Source of the DNA: CAZBUB01 sp964494985
Lineage (GTDB): Bacteria; Desulfobacterota; Desulfovibrionia; Desulfovibrionales; Desulfothermaceae
Direction of reading: 5' to 3'
NCBI GenBank assembly: GCA_964494985.1
Contig: CAZBUB010000035.1
Location: 1-25,409, forward strand
DNA length: 25,409 nt
Shown here: piece after piece, positions 16,726 through 23,547 of the stretch
Layout: the number at the start of each line of letters is the position of its first letter
Numbering within the stretch: position 1 is the first letter of the stretch
Position numbers and translations under genes: made by a program
Notes under the pieces: model-generated
The model's input: only the letters and a program-made list of their open reading frames with translations
The model's database searches: none
What the model was told of the DNA's origin: nothing

Positions 16726-16955
16726 ATGGAAAACTGGATCTCTAGCAACAGCTTTCTCCAAAAAGGGCGAGCGCCGGTCGACCTTCTGCCTGTGGTAAGG
16801 TAGAAATCATTAGTATCGATAGCGATTACGACAACGACCACGATTACGATTCGCCCGCCCCTTGCTGTCGTTGTCGTGATCGTAAACGATATCTTGACCA
16901 ATACCACAAGGCCGAGCGGCGCTAGCCCTTTTTGTTGCGGATTGAAGTTTTCCAT
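16726..16955. repeat. MITE-like palindromic element, copy B, with nested inverted repeats
   Basis: A 230-bp non-coding hairpin element filling most of the 349-bp hysA-hysD gap. Outer arms: ATGGAAAACT (16726-16735) and its exact complement (16946-16955). Second arms: AAAAAGGGCGAGCGCCGGTC (16760-16779) against the complement of 16914-16933, with 2 mismatches in 20. Core arms: around GATAGCGATTACGA (16817-16830) against 16867-16894, about 22 of 28 paired. The right end matches copy A near 1290, and the second arm matches the partial copy at the window end. Stop codons break all frames except the artificial N-terminal extension of hysD. There is no transposase inside, so it would be mobilised in trans if at all. 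Confidence 0.75.
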
Positions 16956-17010
16956 GCTTCGTTGTGCCCGTCGTCAATGCATGGGGTTATTTTTTTACAG
17001 GAGCTTAAAC

Positions 17011-17481
17011 ATGCAAAAGCTGCTGGTGTTGGGAGTAGGGAATGTGCTGCTCATGGATGAGGGTCTGGGGGTTTATGCTGTGCAGGATCTGCAAAAGGAG
17101 GATTGGCCCCCGGAGGTGGATTTTTTGGATGGGGGGACTTTTACCCAGGATATATTTTATCTTTTCGAGGGGTATGAGTATGTCCTAGTATTGGATGTGA
17201 TCCGGGCAGGAAGGGAACCTGGCAGCCTGTACTGGATGACAGAGGAAGATTTGATCCAGGACAAGGAGCAGGCCCTATCACTGCATGACATAGATCTTTT
17301 GGACTCTTTGCGCATGGCTGAGCTGTCCGGCTACAGACCGAAAAAGTTGGAGATCCTGGGCTTGGAGCCGGGGAAGATAGACTGGGGTATGGAGCTGACC
17401 CCAGACCTGCAAGGGGCCTATACGGTATATTTGCAACAGGCCAGGCAGAGGATCAAATCTTTCTTAGATTCAGGTCAGTAA
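17011..17481 (+). CDS. hysD: Hydrogenase maturation protease for the [NiFeSe] large subunit
   Basis: Cytoplasmic endopeptidase of the HyaD/HybD/HycI family that removes the C-terminal tail of the hydrogenase large subunit once nickel is inserted. 156 residues from the ATG at 17011, with AGGAG eight bases upstream. The frame runs open to 16876, but that extension lies in repeat copy B and is not coding. The family start is LVLGVGNVLLMDEGLGVYAV. The three nickel-sensing residues correspond to Glu17, Asp62 and His92 (in HybD: Glu16, Asp62, His93). The expected target is the 15-residue tail of HysA just upstream. Because a terminator and a repeat lie between them, it is probably expressed at a lower level or from its own promoter. 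Confidence 0.93.
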   Translation: MQKLLVLGVGNVLLMDEGLGVYAVQDLQKEDWPPEVDFLDGGTFTQDIFYLFEGYEYVLVLDVIRAGREPGSLYWMTEEDLIQDKEQALSLHDIDLLDSLRMAELSGYRPKKLEILGLEPGKIDWGMELTPDLQGAYTVYLQQARQRIKSFLDSGQ

Positions 17482-17758
17482 CTCGCCCAACGTCAGTGTA
17501 AGCCAATGGGCAGGCTCGAAATTTTCTTGACAGCTACTCAATTTTCTGTAATGAAATGTTGGTCTTGTCAGGAATGAAAGTCTAGTAATTTGATAGTGCT
17601 TTCTGGGTTTATGGACAGCAATGCAATGCTCGTCCTTCGATATAAGAAGGCAGTCCTTATTTTGAAGACTTTCTTTAATCCATACTTGCTAGCTTGAGCA
17701 ATAGCGCTCAATCTTAAAATAATGCAACGCTAAAGCAATTAAGATTCGGCGGCTGTAC
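17482..17758. promoter_or_regulatory. Upstream region of the antiporter operon
   Basis: A 277-bp AT-rich gap with no gene and no clear terminator for hysD. TTGACA at 17527-17532 is a perfect -35, but the -10 positions 16-17 bases later (TAATGA, AATGAA) are poor. The leader would be about 200 bases. Nothing else is recognised. Confidence 0.3.
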
Positions 17759-18352
17759 ATGGAGCAAAACACCTGCAGGGAAACATCCAGATACTTGCGT
17801 TTCAGAGGTCTTGTCTTGCAGGGCTGCTTGCTCATGCTCCTGTGGCTGATATTCAGCGGACATTATGATCTGCTGCATATTCTGTATGGAGTTATCTCTG
17901 TAGGCATTGTGCTCTGGCTAAACCAGCAGATGCGCTCCCTTCCTTTGGCTGAAGATCAGCCCTGCGGCAGCACCAGGATCAATATCCCCAGACTGATGCT
18001 TTATTTGTTTTATCTTTTGTGGCAGATCATCAAGTCTGGGGTATATGTGGCTTATGTGATTTTGCATCCCAAAATGCCTATCAGGCCCATAATGGTCAGG
18101 TTCCAATCCCAGCAGCCCAATGTCCTGGCCAAGGTCATCCTGGGCAACTCCATTACTTTGACCCCAGGCACACTCACCGTGCAGATAGAAGGGGAAAAAT
18201 TCACAGTGCACGCTCTGACCGAGGATACCGAAGCCTCTTTGGTCAACGGAGAAATGGAATTTAAGGTTGCCAGGCTTTACATGGAGGAATGCAGTTCTGA
18301 GGAGATGTGCTGCAACGTGGAACATTTGCTGACCGGCAGGGAGAAGGGATAA
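17759..18352 (+). CDS. mrpE: Mrp cation/proton antiporter subunit E (MrpE/MnhE; MbhA-like)
   Basis: Small membrane subunit needed for assembly of Mrp antiporters. 197 residues: two or three N-terminal helices (LVLQGCLLMLLWLIFSG; LLHILYGVISVGIVLWL; LMLYLFYLLWQIIKSGVYVA), then a cytoplasmic domain with the family signature LAKVILGNSITLTPGTLTVQ (about 122-141) and FTVHAL. The C-terminal tail is longer and richer in acidic residues and Cys than usual (YMEECSSEEMCCNVEHLL). It is the first gene of an eleven-gene cluster; mrpF begins six bases after its stop. The ribosome site is weak (GGCGG). Confidence 0.92.
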   Translation: MEQNTCRETSRYLRFRGLVLQGCLLMLLWLIFSGHYDLLHILYGVISVGIVLWLNQQMRSLPLAEDQPCGSTRINIPRLMLYLFYLLWQIIKSGVYVAYVILHPKMPIRPIMVRFQSQQPNVLAKVILGNSITLTPGTLTVQIEGEKFTVHALTEDTEASLVNGEMEFKVARLYMEECSSEEMCCNVEHLLTGREKG

Positions 18353-18357
18353 GGATA

Positions 18358-18633
18358 ATGCCTGACGTTTTTATCTCTATGGCCTTGGTGCTGGTGATTG
18401 TGCTTTTGGTGCCTTTTTATAGGGTATATTTAGGACCAACGGTCTTTGATCGGCTCTTGGGCGCAGCAGCAGTGGGCAGCAAGACTATCACCCTGATCCT
18501 GCTCTTTGGTTTTATGTTTGGCAGGCTGGATATGTTTATAGACATTGCTTTGGCCTATGCCATCCTTAATTTCCTGGGCGTGATCGCCATGGCCAAATAC
18601 TTCAAGGGCGAAGACAGCGGGTCTGAGGGATGA
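18358..18633 (+). CDS. mrpF: Mrp antiporter subunit F (MrpF/MnhF; MbhB-like)
   Basis: Small membrane subunit of 91 residues with three helices. The start is the ATG at 18358 after GAAGGGATAAGG; the open frame reaches back to 18307 inside mrpE, but that part is not MrpF-like. Family features are YRVYLGPTVFDRLLGAAAVGSKT in the cytoplasmic loop (Gly-Pro-Thr-x-x-Asp-Arg) and DIALAYAILNFLGVIAMAKYF in the last helix. The conserved Asp of MDIFIDIALAY-type helices is present. It overlaps the next start by four bases (ATGA), so translation is coupled. Confidence 0.93.
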   Translation: MPDVFISMALVLVIVLLVPFYRVYLGPTVFDRLLGAAAVGSKTITLILLFGFMFGRLDMFIDIALAYAILNFLGVIAMAKYFKGEDSGSEG

Positions 18634-18956
18634 GCCTTATCCAGGAAATAGTATCAATAATGCTTATGGCCGGGGGGGTCTTTTTCATGCTCGTGGGCAG
18701 CCTAGGGCTCATTAGGCTGCCGGATTTTTTTACCCGGGTCCATGCCGCAGGCAAGGTGGACACTTTAGGGGTGCTCATGTTTGTAATGGGCATGATTATA
18801 TATTCCGGTTTCAGCCAGGACAGCGCCAAGCTGTTTTTGATATTTATATTTGTGGCCATGACCAGCCCGGTGGCTTCCCACGCCTTGGCCCGTAGGGCAA
18901 TGCTTTTTGGCTACAAGCCCTGGAAGGGGCCTAAGGATCAAAGAAGAGGGAGCTGA
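18630..18956 (+). CDS. mrpG: Mrp antiporter subunit G (MrpG/MnhG; MbhC-like)
   Basis: Small membrane subunit of 108 residues with three helices. The signature GSLGLIRLPDFFTRVHAAGKVDTLG (about 23-47) is characteristic of MnhG/YufB, followed by LFLIFIFVAMTSPVASHALARRA in the third helix. Its start overlaps the mrpF stop and it ends three bases before the DUF4040 gene. In Mrp and Mbh complexes subunits E, F and G together form one end of the sodium-translocating module (family knowledge). Confidence 0.94.
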   Translation: MSLIQEIVSIMLMAGGVFFMLVGSLGLIRLPDFFTRVHAAGKVDTLGVLMFVMGMIIYSGFSQDSAKLFLIFIFVAMTSPVASHALARRAMLFGYKPWKGPKDQRRGS

Positions 18957-18959
18957 TCC

Positions 18960-19205
18960 ATGCACTGGCTGATAGAATTTTTTTTATTTCTGATCATGGT
19001 GGTAGCTGCCTTGATTGCCCTGAATGTACGTAACTTGTTGGCTGCGGCGGTGATTTTGATCATCTTCAGCTTTATGTCCGCCTCTTTGATGGTTTCCCTT
19101 GGTGCAATTGATGTGGCTTTTACCGAGGCCGTGGTTGGAGCAGGAGTGGTTGGTGTGTTCAACATTGTGGCCATACTTGCAACTTCCAGGAAGAGTAGAG
19201 ATTGA
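18960..19205 (+). CDS. DUF4040 antiporter subunit (MbhD-like; equals the MrpA C-terminal part)
   Basis: 81-residue membrane protein with three helices. The motif DVAFTEAVVGAGVVGVFNIVAIL (about 50-72) is the DUF4040/MbhD signature. In classical Mrp operons this piece is fused into the C-terminus of MrpA; in archaeal Mbh/Mbs complexes it is separate, as here. The conserved Glu in FTEA lies in the proposed ion path (family knowledge). It overlaps the next gene through a TTGA junction. Confidence 0.88.
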   Translation: MHWLIEFFLFLIMVVAALIALNVRNLLAAAVILIIFSFMSASLMVSLGAIDVAFTEAVVGAGVVGVFNIVAILATSRKSRD

Positions 19206-19498
19206 GAAATCTGCAATTATTAACTTTAATTGTGTTTAGTCTTTTGCTGGTTTATGCAATCTCTGGTCTCCCTCCCCGGGGGGATCTGCAGGCACCAGCC
19301 CAGCAAGAGGTCAATCCGACAGGCACACAGGTGGCTGGAGCCTATTATATCCAGAACGCTTATAAAGATGCCCATACCCCGAATATGGTCACCGTGGTTC
19401 TGGCAGACTATAGGAGCTTTGATACCCTGGGTGAGACCATTGTGGTCTTTGCCGGAGGCATAGCGTGCATGTTCATACTGCGCAGGAGGCCTTTATGA
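19202..19498 (+). CDS. MbhE-like antiporter subunit (N-terminal MrpB-like part)
   Basis: 98 residues with two helices separated by an extracytoplasmic stretch. The start is TTG at 19202, overlapping the preceding stop, with AGGAAG about ten bases upstream; no ATG is available near the first helix. The pattern VAGAYYIQNAYKDAHTPNMVTVVLADYRSFDTLGETIVVF matches the region that in MrpA joins DUF4040 to MrpB (MbhE in archaea). D-x-R-x-F/Y-D-T-x-G-E is the conserved core. The last codons overlap mrpB (ATGA). Confidence 0.85.
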   Translation: MRNLQLLTLIVFSLLLVYAISGLPPRGDLQAPAQQEVNPTGTQVAGAYYIQNAYKDAHTPNMVTVVLADYRSFDTLGETIVVFAGGIACMFILRRRPL

Positions 19499-19923
19499 AA
19501 GACCTTTCTGGCAGCCCCATTATCCAGCTGGCCAGCCGGGGATTGGCTCCGGTAATCCAAATCTTTGGATTGTATGTCTTTTTCCATGGCCACTACAGCC
19601 CCGGGGGTGGTTTCCAAGGCGGTGTGCTTCTGGCTGCCAGTGTTTTGCTCCTCAGATTGGGCTGGGGTTCAGAGCACAGTCAGCTTACCTTTTCTACCAG
19701 TGTGGCTATGCCTTTTTGTGCCTTGGGGGCGATGATATTTGCCGGTACAGGAGTGGTGGCCCTGCTTTTCGGGGGCAATTACATGGACTATGCAGCCATT
19801 CCATTCCTGGGTCTGGAAGCTGCGGACGTACGTTCCTTTGGGATTTTATTCATTGAGCTGGGGGTGACAATAGCAGTCATGACCGCTTTGGTATCTATCT
19901 ACGACGACCTAGTGGGGATTTGA
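19495..19923 (+). CDS. mrpB: Mrp antiporter subunit B (MnhB domain; MbhF-like)
   Basis: 142-residue membrane protein with four helices. The ATG at 19495 is preceded by CAGGAGG; the frame runs open to 19465 but the extra codons lie in the upstream gene. The signature is FGLYVFFHGHYSPGGGFQGG (about 23-42), the MnhB H-G-H-x-x-P-G-G-G-F-Q-G motif. A second conserved part is the Glu of LFIELGVTIAVM near the C-terminus. It follows the MbhE-like gene with a four-base overlap and precedes mrpC by four bases. Confidence 0.95.
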   Translation: MKDLSGSPIIQLASRGLAPVIQIFGLYVFFHGHYSPGGGFQGGVLLAASVLLLRLGWGSEHSQLTFSTSVAMPFCALGAMIFAGTGVVALLFGGNYMDYAAIPFLGLEAADVRSFGILFIELGVTIAVMTALVSIYDDLVGI

Positions 19924-19927
19924 AGCC

Positions 19928-20296
19928 ATGCTGGAAATTGTACAGGGGTATTACGCCTACTTTTTTCTGATTGTCTTGTTTGGCATCGGCCTCTACGCCA
20001 TGATGCTCAAACAAAATCTTATGAAAAAAGTCATGGGCATGTCCATTGTCCAGGCCTCCACCATTTTGTTCTGGATTGTGGCCGCATACAAGGAAGGGGC
20101 CACAGTGACTATTAAGGACCCTGCGCTGGGAGTTCAAAATCCTGACCTCTATTTGAATCCCTTGCCGCACACCTTGATGCTGACAGCCATTGTGGTAGCG
20201 GTGGTCACGCTGGGTGTTTCCTTTGCCCTTCTGGTGGCTATCTATCGTAACTACAAGACTATTGACGAGCCAACCCTTTTGCAGCGGATGCAATGA
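19928..20296 (+). CDS. mrpC: Mrp antiporter subunit C (MrpC/MnhC; NuoK-like, MbhG-like)
   Basis: 122 residues with three helices, homologous to complex I subunit NuoK. The family segments are FFLIVLFGIGLYAMMLKQNLMKKVMGMSIVQ and DPLPHTLMLTAIVV-like NPLPHTLMLTAIVVAVVTLGVSFAL, where P-x-x-L-x-L-T-A-I-V is diagnostic. A soluble loop of about 30 residues (YKEGATVTIKDPALGVQNPD) separates helices 2 and 3. Four-base overlap with mrpD. Confidence 0.94.
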   Translation: MLEIVQGYYAYFFLIVLFGIGLYAMMLKQNLMKKVMGMSIVQASTILFWIVAAYKEGATVTIKDPALGVQNPDLYLNPLPHTLMLTAIVVAVVTLGVSFALLVAIYRNYKTIDEPTLLQRMQ

Positions 20297-21795
20297 GTTC
20301 CTCCAATCTCCCCGTACTCATTCCGGTCACTTTTTTGCTGGCCGCGATAATAGTGCCCATGCTTGGCTACTTTAGGCGCAGCTGGTCCTTTTACCCAGCT
20401 ATAGCCGGGTCTGTGCTCGCCCTTTTCTTGAGCATACAGGGGATGCAAAGGGTGCTGGAAAAGGGCAGTATCAGCTACCATCTGGGGGGCTGGATGCCAC
20501 CCATGGGCATCGAGTTTATCCTGGATCCCCTTTCTGCCTTTATGTGCCTGGTGATCACTGGAGTCTCCTTGCTGGTGATGTTTTATTCCAGGCCAAGCGT
20601 GCTTGCCGAGACCCCGGATAAGATCCTGCCTTTTTATTCCTTGGCTATGCTCTTTTTGGCCGGGCTCTGCGGCATGGTCATGACCGGGGATTTTTTCAAC
20701 CTGTATGTTTTTCTGGAAATAGTGGCCCTGTCTGGGTATGCTCTGGTGGCCATAGGAGATAAAAGGGCCCCAGTGGCTGCCTTCAGGTACTTGACCCTTG
20801 GCACTGCCGGGGCTGTCTTCTATCTTTTGGGCGTGGCCTTTATCTTTATCAGCACCGGCACCCTGAATATGGCTGATGTGGCCTCTTTGCTGCCTTTGGT
20901 CCAGGATGACGTGCCTGTGAAGATAGGACTTTGTTTGATCGTATTGGGGGCTGGCCTGAAGATGGCCTTGTTCCCTTTGCATGCTTGGCTGCCTGATGCT
21001 TACTCATATGCCTCATCTTCTGCTACTGCCCTGATCGCGCCCATCGGGACCAAGGTTGCGGCCTATGTCCTGCTACGGGTGATGTTCTTTGTCCTGGAGC
21101 CTGAATACGCCCTGTATGAGCTGCCCTTGATCAAGATCGTGGGCTACCTGGGGGCTGCGGGCATTATTTGGGGCTCCCTGCTGGCCATCTGCCAAAAGGA
21201 GCTCAAGACCATGCTGGCCTACAGCTCTGTGGCCCAGGTGGGCTATATCGGGCTTGGGCTGGGATTGGCTTCGCCTTTGGGCATTATTGGTGCTGTTTTG
21301 CATATCCTGAACCATGCCTGCATGAAGGCTTGCCTGTTCCTGGTTAGCGGCAGCCTACGCTTCCGTCTAGGACATTCCTGGATCCCCAGGTTCGAAGACT
21401 CCTTGCGCAGGGCCATGCCCTGGACAGCAGCTGCATTTGCAGTGGCTGCCATCTCCATGATCGGACTTCCCCCCACAGCAGGCTTTTTCAGTAAGTGGTA
21501 CTTGGCCCTAGGCTCCATAGAGCAGGCCAACTGGATATTTCTCGTGGTGCTGCTCGTCAGCAGCCTGCTGAACGCGGTGTATTTCTTCCGCATCCTGGAG
21601 AGGATGTATCTGCGCCCCCAGGATGAAGAGTTGCTCCAGGCCCAGGGGGGCACAGCTGAGCTGGCCAGGCAAGAGGCCCCGGCTTCAATGCTGGCTCCGA
21701 CCTTGATCCTGGCAGCCTCTCTGATCCTGTTGGGCCTGTTTAACGCCTGGATCGTGAGCAACCTTATCCAACAGATAATACCTCAAGGACTCTAA
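20293..21795 (+). CDS. mrpD: Mrp antiporter subunit D (first proton-antiporter subunit; MbhH-like)
   Basis: Main ion-translocating subunit, homologous to NuoM/NuoN. 500 residues and about 14 helices; the Proton_antipo_M domain spans roughly 130-420. All key charged residues are present: Glu142 in TM5 (NLYVFLEIVALSGYAL), Lys223 in TM7 (GAGLKMALFPLHAWLP), Lys254 in TM8 (PIGTKVAAYVLLR) and Lys401 in TM12 (TAGFFSKWYL). It overlaps mrpC by four bases and is followed after ten bases by a second antiporter gene. This is the best candidate for the Na+/H+ exchanging subunit. Confidence 0.95.
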   Translation: MSSSNLPVLIPVTFLLAAIIVPMLGYFRRSWSFYPAIAGSVLALFLSIQGMQRVLEKGSISYHLGGWMPPMGIEFILDPLSAFMCLVITGVSLLVMFYSRPSVLAETPDKILPFYSLAMLFLAGLCGMVMTGDFFNLYVFLEIVALSGYALVAIGDKRAPVAAFRYLTLGTAGAVFYLLGVAFIFISTGTLNMADVASLLPLVQDDVPVKIGLCLIVLGAGLKMALFPLHAWLPDAYSYASSSATALIAPIGTKVAAYVLLRVMFFVLEPEYALYELPLIKIVGYLGAAGIIWGSLLAICQKELKTMLAYSSVAQVGYIGLGLGLASPLGIIGAVLHILNHACMKACLFLVSGSLRFRLGHSWIPRFEDSLRRAMPWTAAAFAVAAISMIGLPPTAGFFSKWYLALGSIEQANWIFLVVLLVSSLLNAVYFFRILERMYLRPQDEELLQAQGGTAELARQEAPASMLAPTLILAASLILLGLFNAWIVSNLIQQIIPQGL

Positions 21796-21805
21796 GCAGG
21801 AAGTC

Positions 21806-23332
21806 ATGCAGCCTGATCTCTATACATCTTCCATTCCCTTTCTGGCAGTCCTGGTATCCCTGCTGGCCGTACCCTTGATCCTGATTTCCTCCAGCCGGCC
21901 TAATCTGCGCGAATTCTGGACTCTGGCTGCGGCCTGCATCAAATTTCCCTTGGTGCTATCTCTGTTGCCTGACGCTATTGCCGGCAAGGTGGCTCGGTTC
22001 AGCATAGTGGAGATCGCTCCAGGCATATCCCTGGAGCTTCAGGCTGACCCCATGGGTCTTTTCTTTGCCTTGATAGCTTCTGGGCTCTGGATCCTGACCA
22101 GCTTCTACTCCATAGGTTACGTGCGCGGGCACAAGGAGCAGAAGCAGACCAGATATTTCGCCAGCTTCGCAGTCTGCCTGTCCGCGACCATCGGCATAGC
22201 CTTTTCCGCAAACCTGTTGACCTTTGTCATCTTCTACGAGATCTTGAGCCTAGCTACCTATCCCCTGGTCATCCATTCCGAGAATGAAGAGTCCATACGC
22301 TCAGGCAGGCAGTATTTGACATACGCCCTGAGTGCGGGGCTGTTGCTTATAGCCGCAATTGCCTGGACCTATGTCCTGGCTGGCAGCCTGGATTTTGAGC
22401 CAGGTGGCTTGCTGCAGGGGGTTCTGGAGGATCCCTGGGTGGCCAAGATATTGTTTATCATGTTCATGGCTGGGGTAGGAGTCAAAGCTGGAATCATGCC
22501 CTTGCACAGCTGGCTGCCTGCGGCCATGGTTGCGCCCACGCCGGTCAGTGCGCTGCTGCATGCAGTAGCAGTGGTCAAATCAGGTGTCTTTGGCGTGGTC
22601 CGGGTGGTAGGCTATGTGTTCGGTCCGGAGAACATGCAGCTCTTTGGACTGGACATGATTTTGGCGGTGTTTGCCGCAGCCACCATTCTTTTGGCTTCTT
22701 TCATTGCCATGCAGCAGGACAATCTCAAAAGGCGGCTGGCTTATTCTACTGTGGGGCATTTATCCTATATCGTTCTGGGAGTGGCCTTGCTCTCGCCGGA
22801 AGGCTTTACAGGCGGCCTGCTGCATTTGGCCAACCACGCCACCATGAAGATTACTCTATTTTTCTGCGCCGGGGCCATAGCAGTCAATCTGCACAAGAGC
22901 GAGATCTCACAGTTGGATGGTATCGGCAGGGTCATGCCCTGGACCATGGGAGCGTTTACCATTGGGGCCCTGGGCCTGGCAGGCGTGCCACCCATAAACG
23001 GCTTCATCAGCAAGTGGTTTTTGTGCCTGGGGTCCATGCAGGCAGATCAGGCGGTGTTGCTGGGGGTGTTCGTTTTGAGCGGACTCTTGAATGCAGCCTA
23101 TTTCCTGCCCATAGTGCACAGGGCATTTTTCAGGCCTGGAGGAAAGGACCTGGAGAAGCATGGTGAAGCTTCCTTGCTGATGGTGGTGCCTATCTGCATT
23201 GTAGGGGTGCTTTCCCTGGCTCTGGGCCTATATCCTGACTTGTGGTTTAGATTCTATGAGCTGGCTGGACTTGTTACTCGCAGTGTAATGGATATCCATA
23301 CGCATGCAGCAATCTTAGGTGTTGGTATATGA
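21806..23332 (+). CDS. Second antiporter subunit (MrpD/NuoM-like)
   Basis: 508 residues and about 14 helices with a Proton_antipo_M domain. Conserved residues: Glu145 in TM5 (VIFYEILSLATYPLV), Lys227 in TM7 (GVGVKAGIMPLHSWLP), His252 and Lys258 around TM8 (SALLHAVAVVKSGVFG) and Lys403 in TM12 (INGFISKWFL). The H-A-V-x-x-V-K-S-G pattern is closer to NuoM/NuoL-type subunits than to MrpD, so this is a real paralogue and not a recent duplicate of the gene upstream. Start ATG at 21806 after AGCAGGAAG. A four-base overlap leads into the small membrane protein. Confidence 0.92.
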   Translation: MQPDLYTSSIPFLAVLVSLLAVPLILISSSRPNLREFWTLAAACIKFPLVLSLLPDAIAGKVARFSIVEIAPGISLELQADPMGLFFALIASGLWILTSFYSIGYVRGHKEQKQTRYFASFAVCLSATIGIAFSANLLTFVIFYEILSLATYPLVIHSENEESIRSGRQYLTYALSAGLLLIAAIAWTYVLAGSLDFEPGGLLQGVLEDPWVAKILFIMFMAGVGVKAGIMPLHSWLPAAMVAPTPVSALLHAVAVVKSGVFGVVRVVGYVFGPENMQLFGLDMILAVFAAATILLASFIAMQQDNLKRRLAYSTVGHLSYIVLGVALLSPEGFTGGLLHLANHATMKITLFFCAGAIAVNLHKSEISQLDGIGRVMPWTMGAFTIGALGLAGVPPINGFISKWFLCLGSMQADQAVLLGVFVLSGLLNAAYFLPIVHRAFFRPGGKDLEKHGEASLLMVVPICIVGVLSLALGLYPDLWFRFYELAGLVTRSVMDIHTHAAILGVGI

Positions 23333-23547
23333 GAGCCTGGCAAAAGATATTTCTGACGTTGGTCTTGGGTCTGACGCTTTTGGCACAGTTGGTGGCCCAC
23401 CCCCATTACTGGTGGGAAAAGGTGCCCGGCTTTTTTGCCATTTTCGGTTTTCTGGGCTGTTTGTTGATCATCTTCGGTGCCAAATACCTGGGCAAAATCC
23501 TGGTAAGCAAAGACCCTGACTATTATAAGGAAAGGGATAATGCCTGA
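23329..23547 (+). CDS. Small two-helix membrane protein of the antiporter operon, function unknown
   Basis: 72 residues: helix 1 (about 7-23, IFLTLVLGLTLLAQLVA), a short loop with HPHYWWEKVPG, helix 2 (about 34-56, GFFAIFGFLGCLLIIFGAKYLG), and a charged C-terminus (SKDPDYYKERDNA). I do not recognise a family. The ATG overlaps the stop of the second antiporter gene, and its end overlaps the third antiporter gene by eight bases, so it is translated as part of the operon. Its position between two antiporter subunits suggests an accessory or linker subunit (inference). Confidence 0.8.
   Translation: MRAWQKIFLTLVLGLTLLAQLVAHPHYWWEKVPGFFAIFGFLGCLLIIFGAKYLGKILVSKDPDYYKERDNA

Noticed and set aside
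16876..17010. N-terminal extension of the hydrogenase protease
   Set aside because: It is encoded by the palindromic repeat and precedes a good ribosome site and the family-typical start at 17011.
17527..17555. Sigma-70 promoter of the antiporter operon
   Set aside because: The -35 TTGACA is perfect, but neither possible -10 matches more than about two or three positions; kept only as a note.
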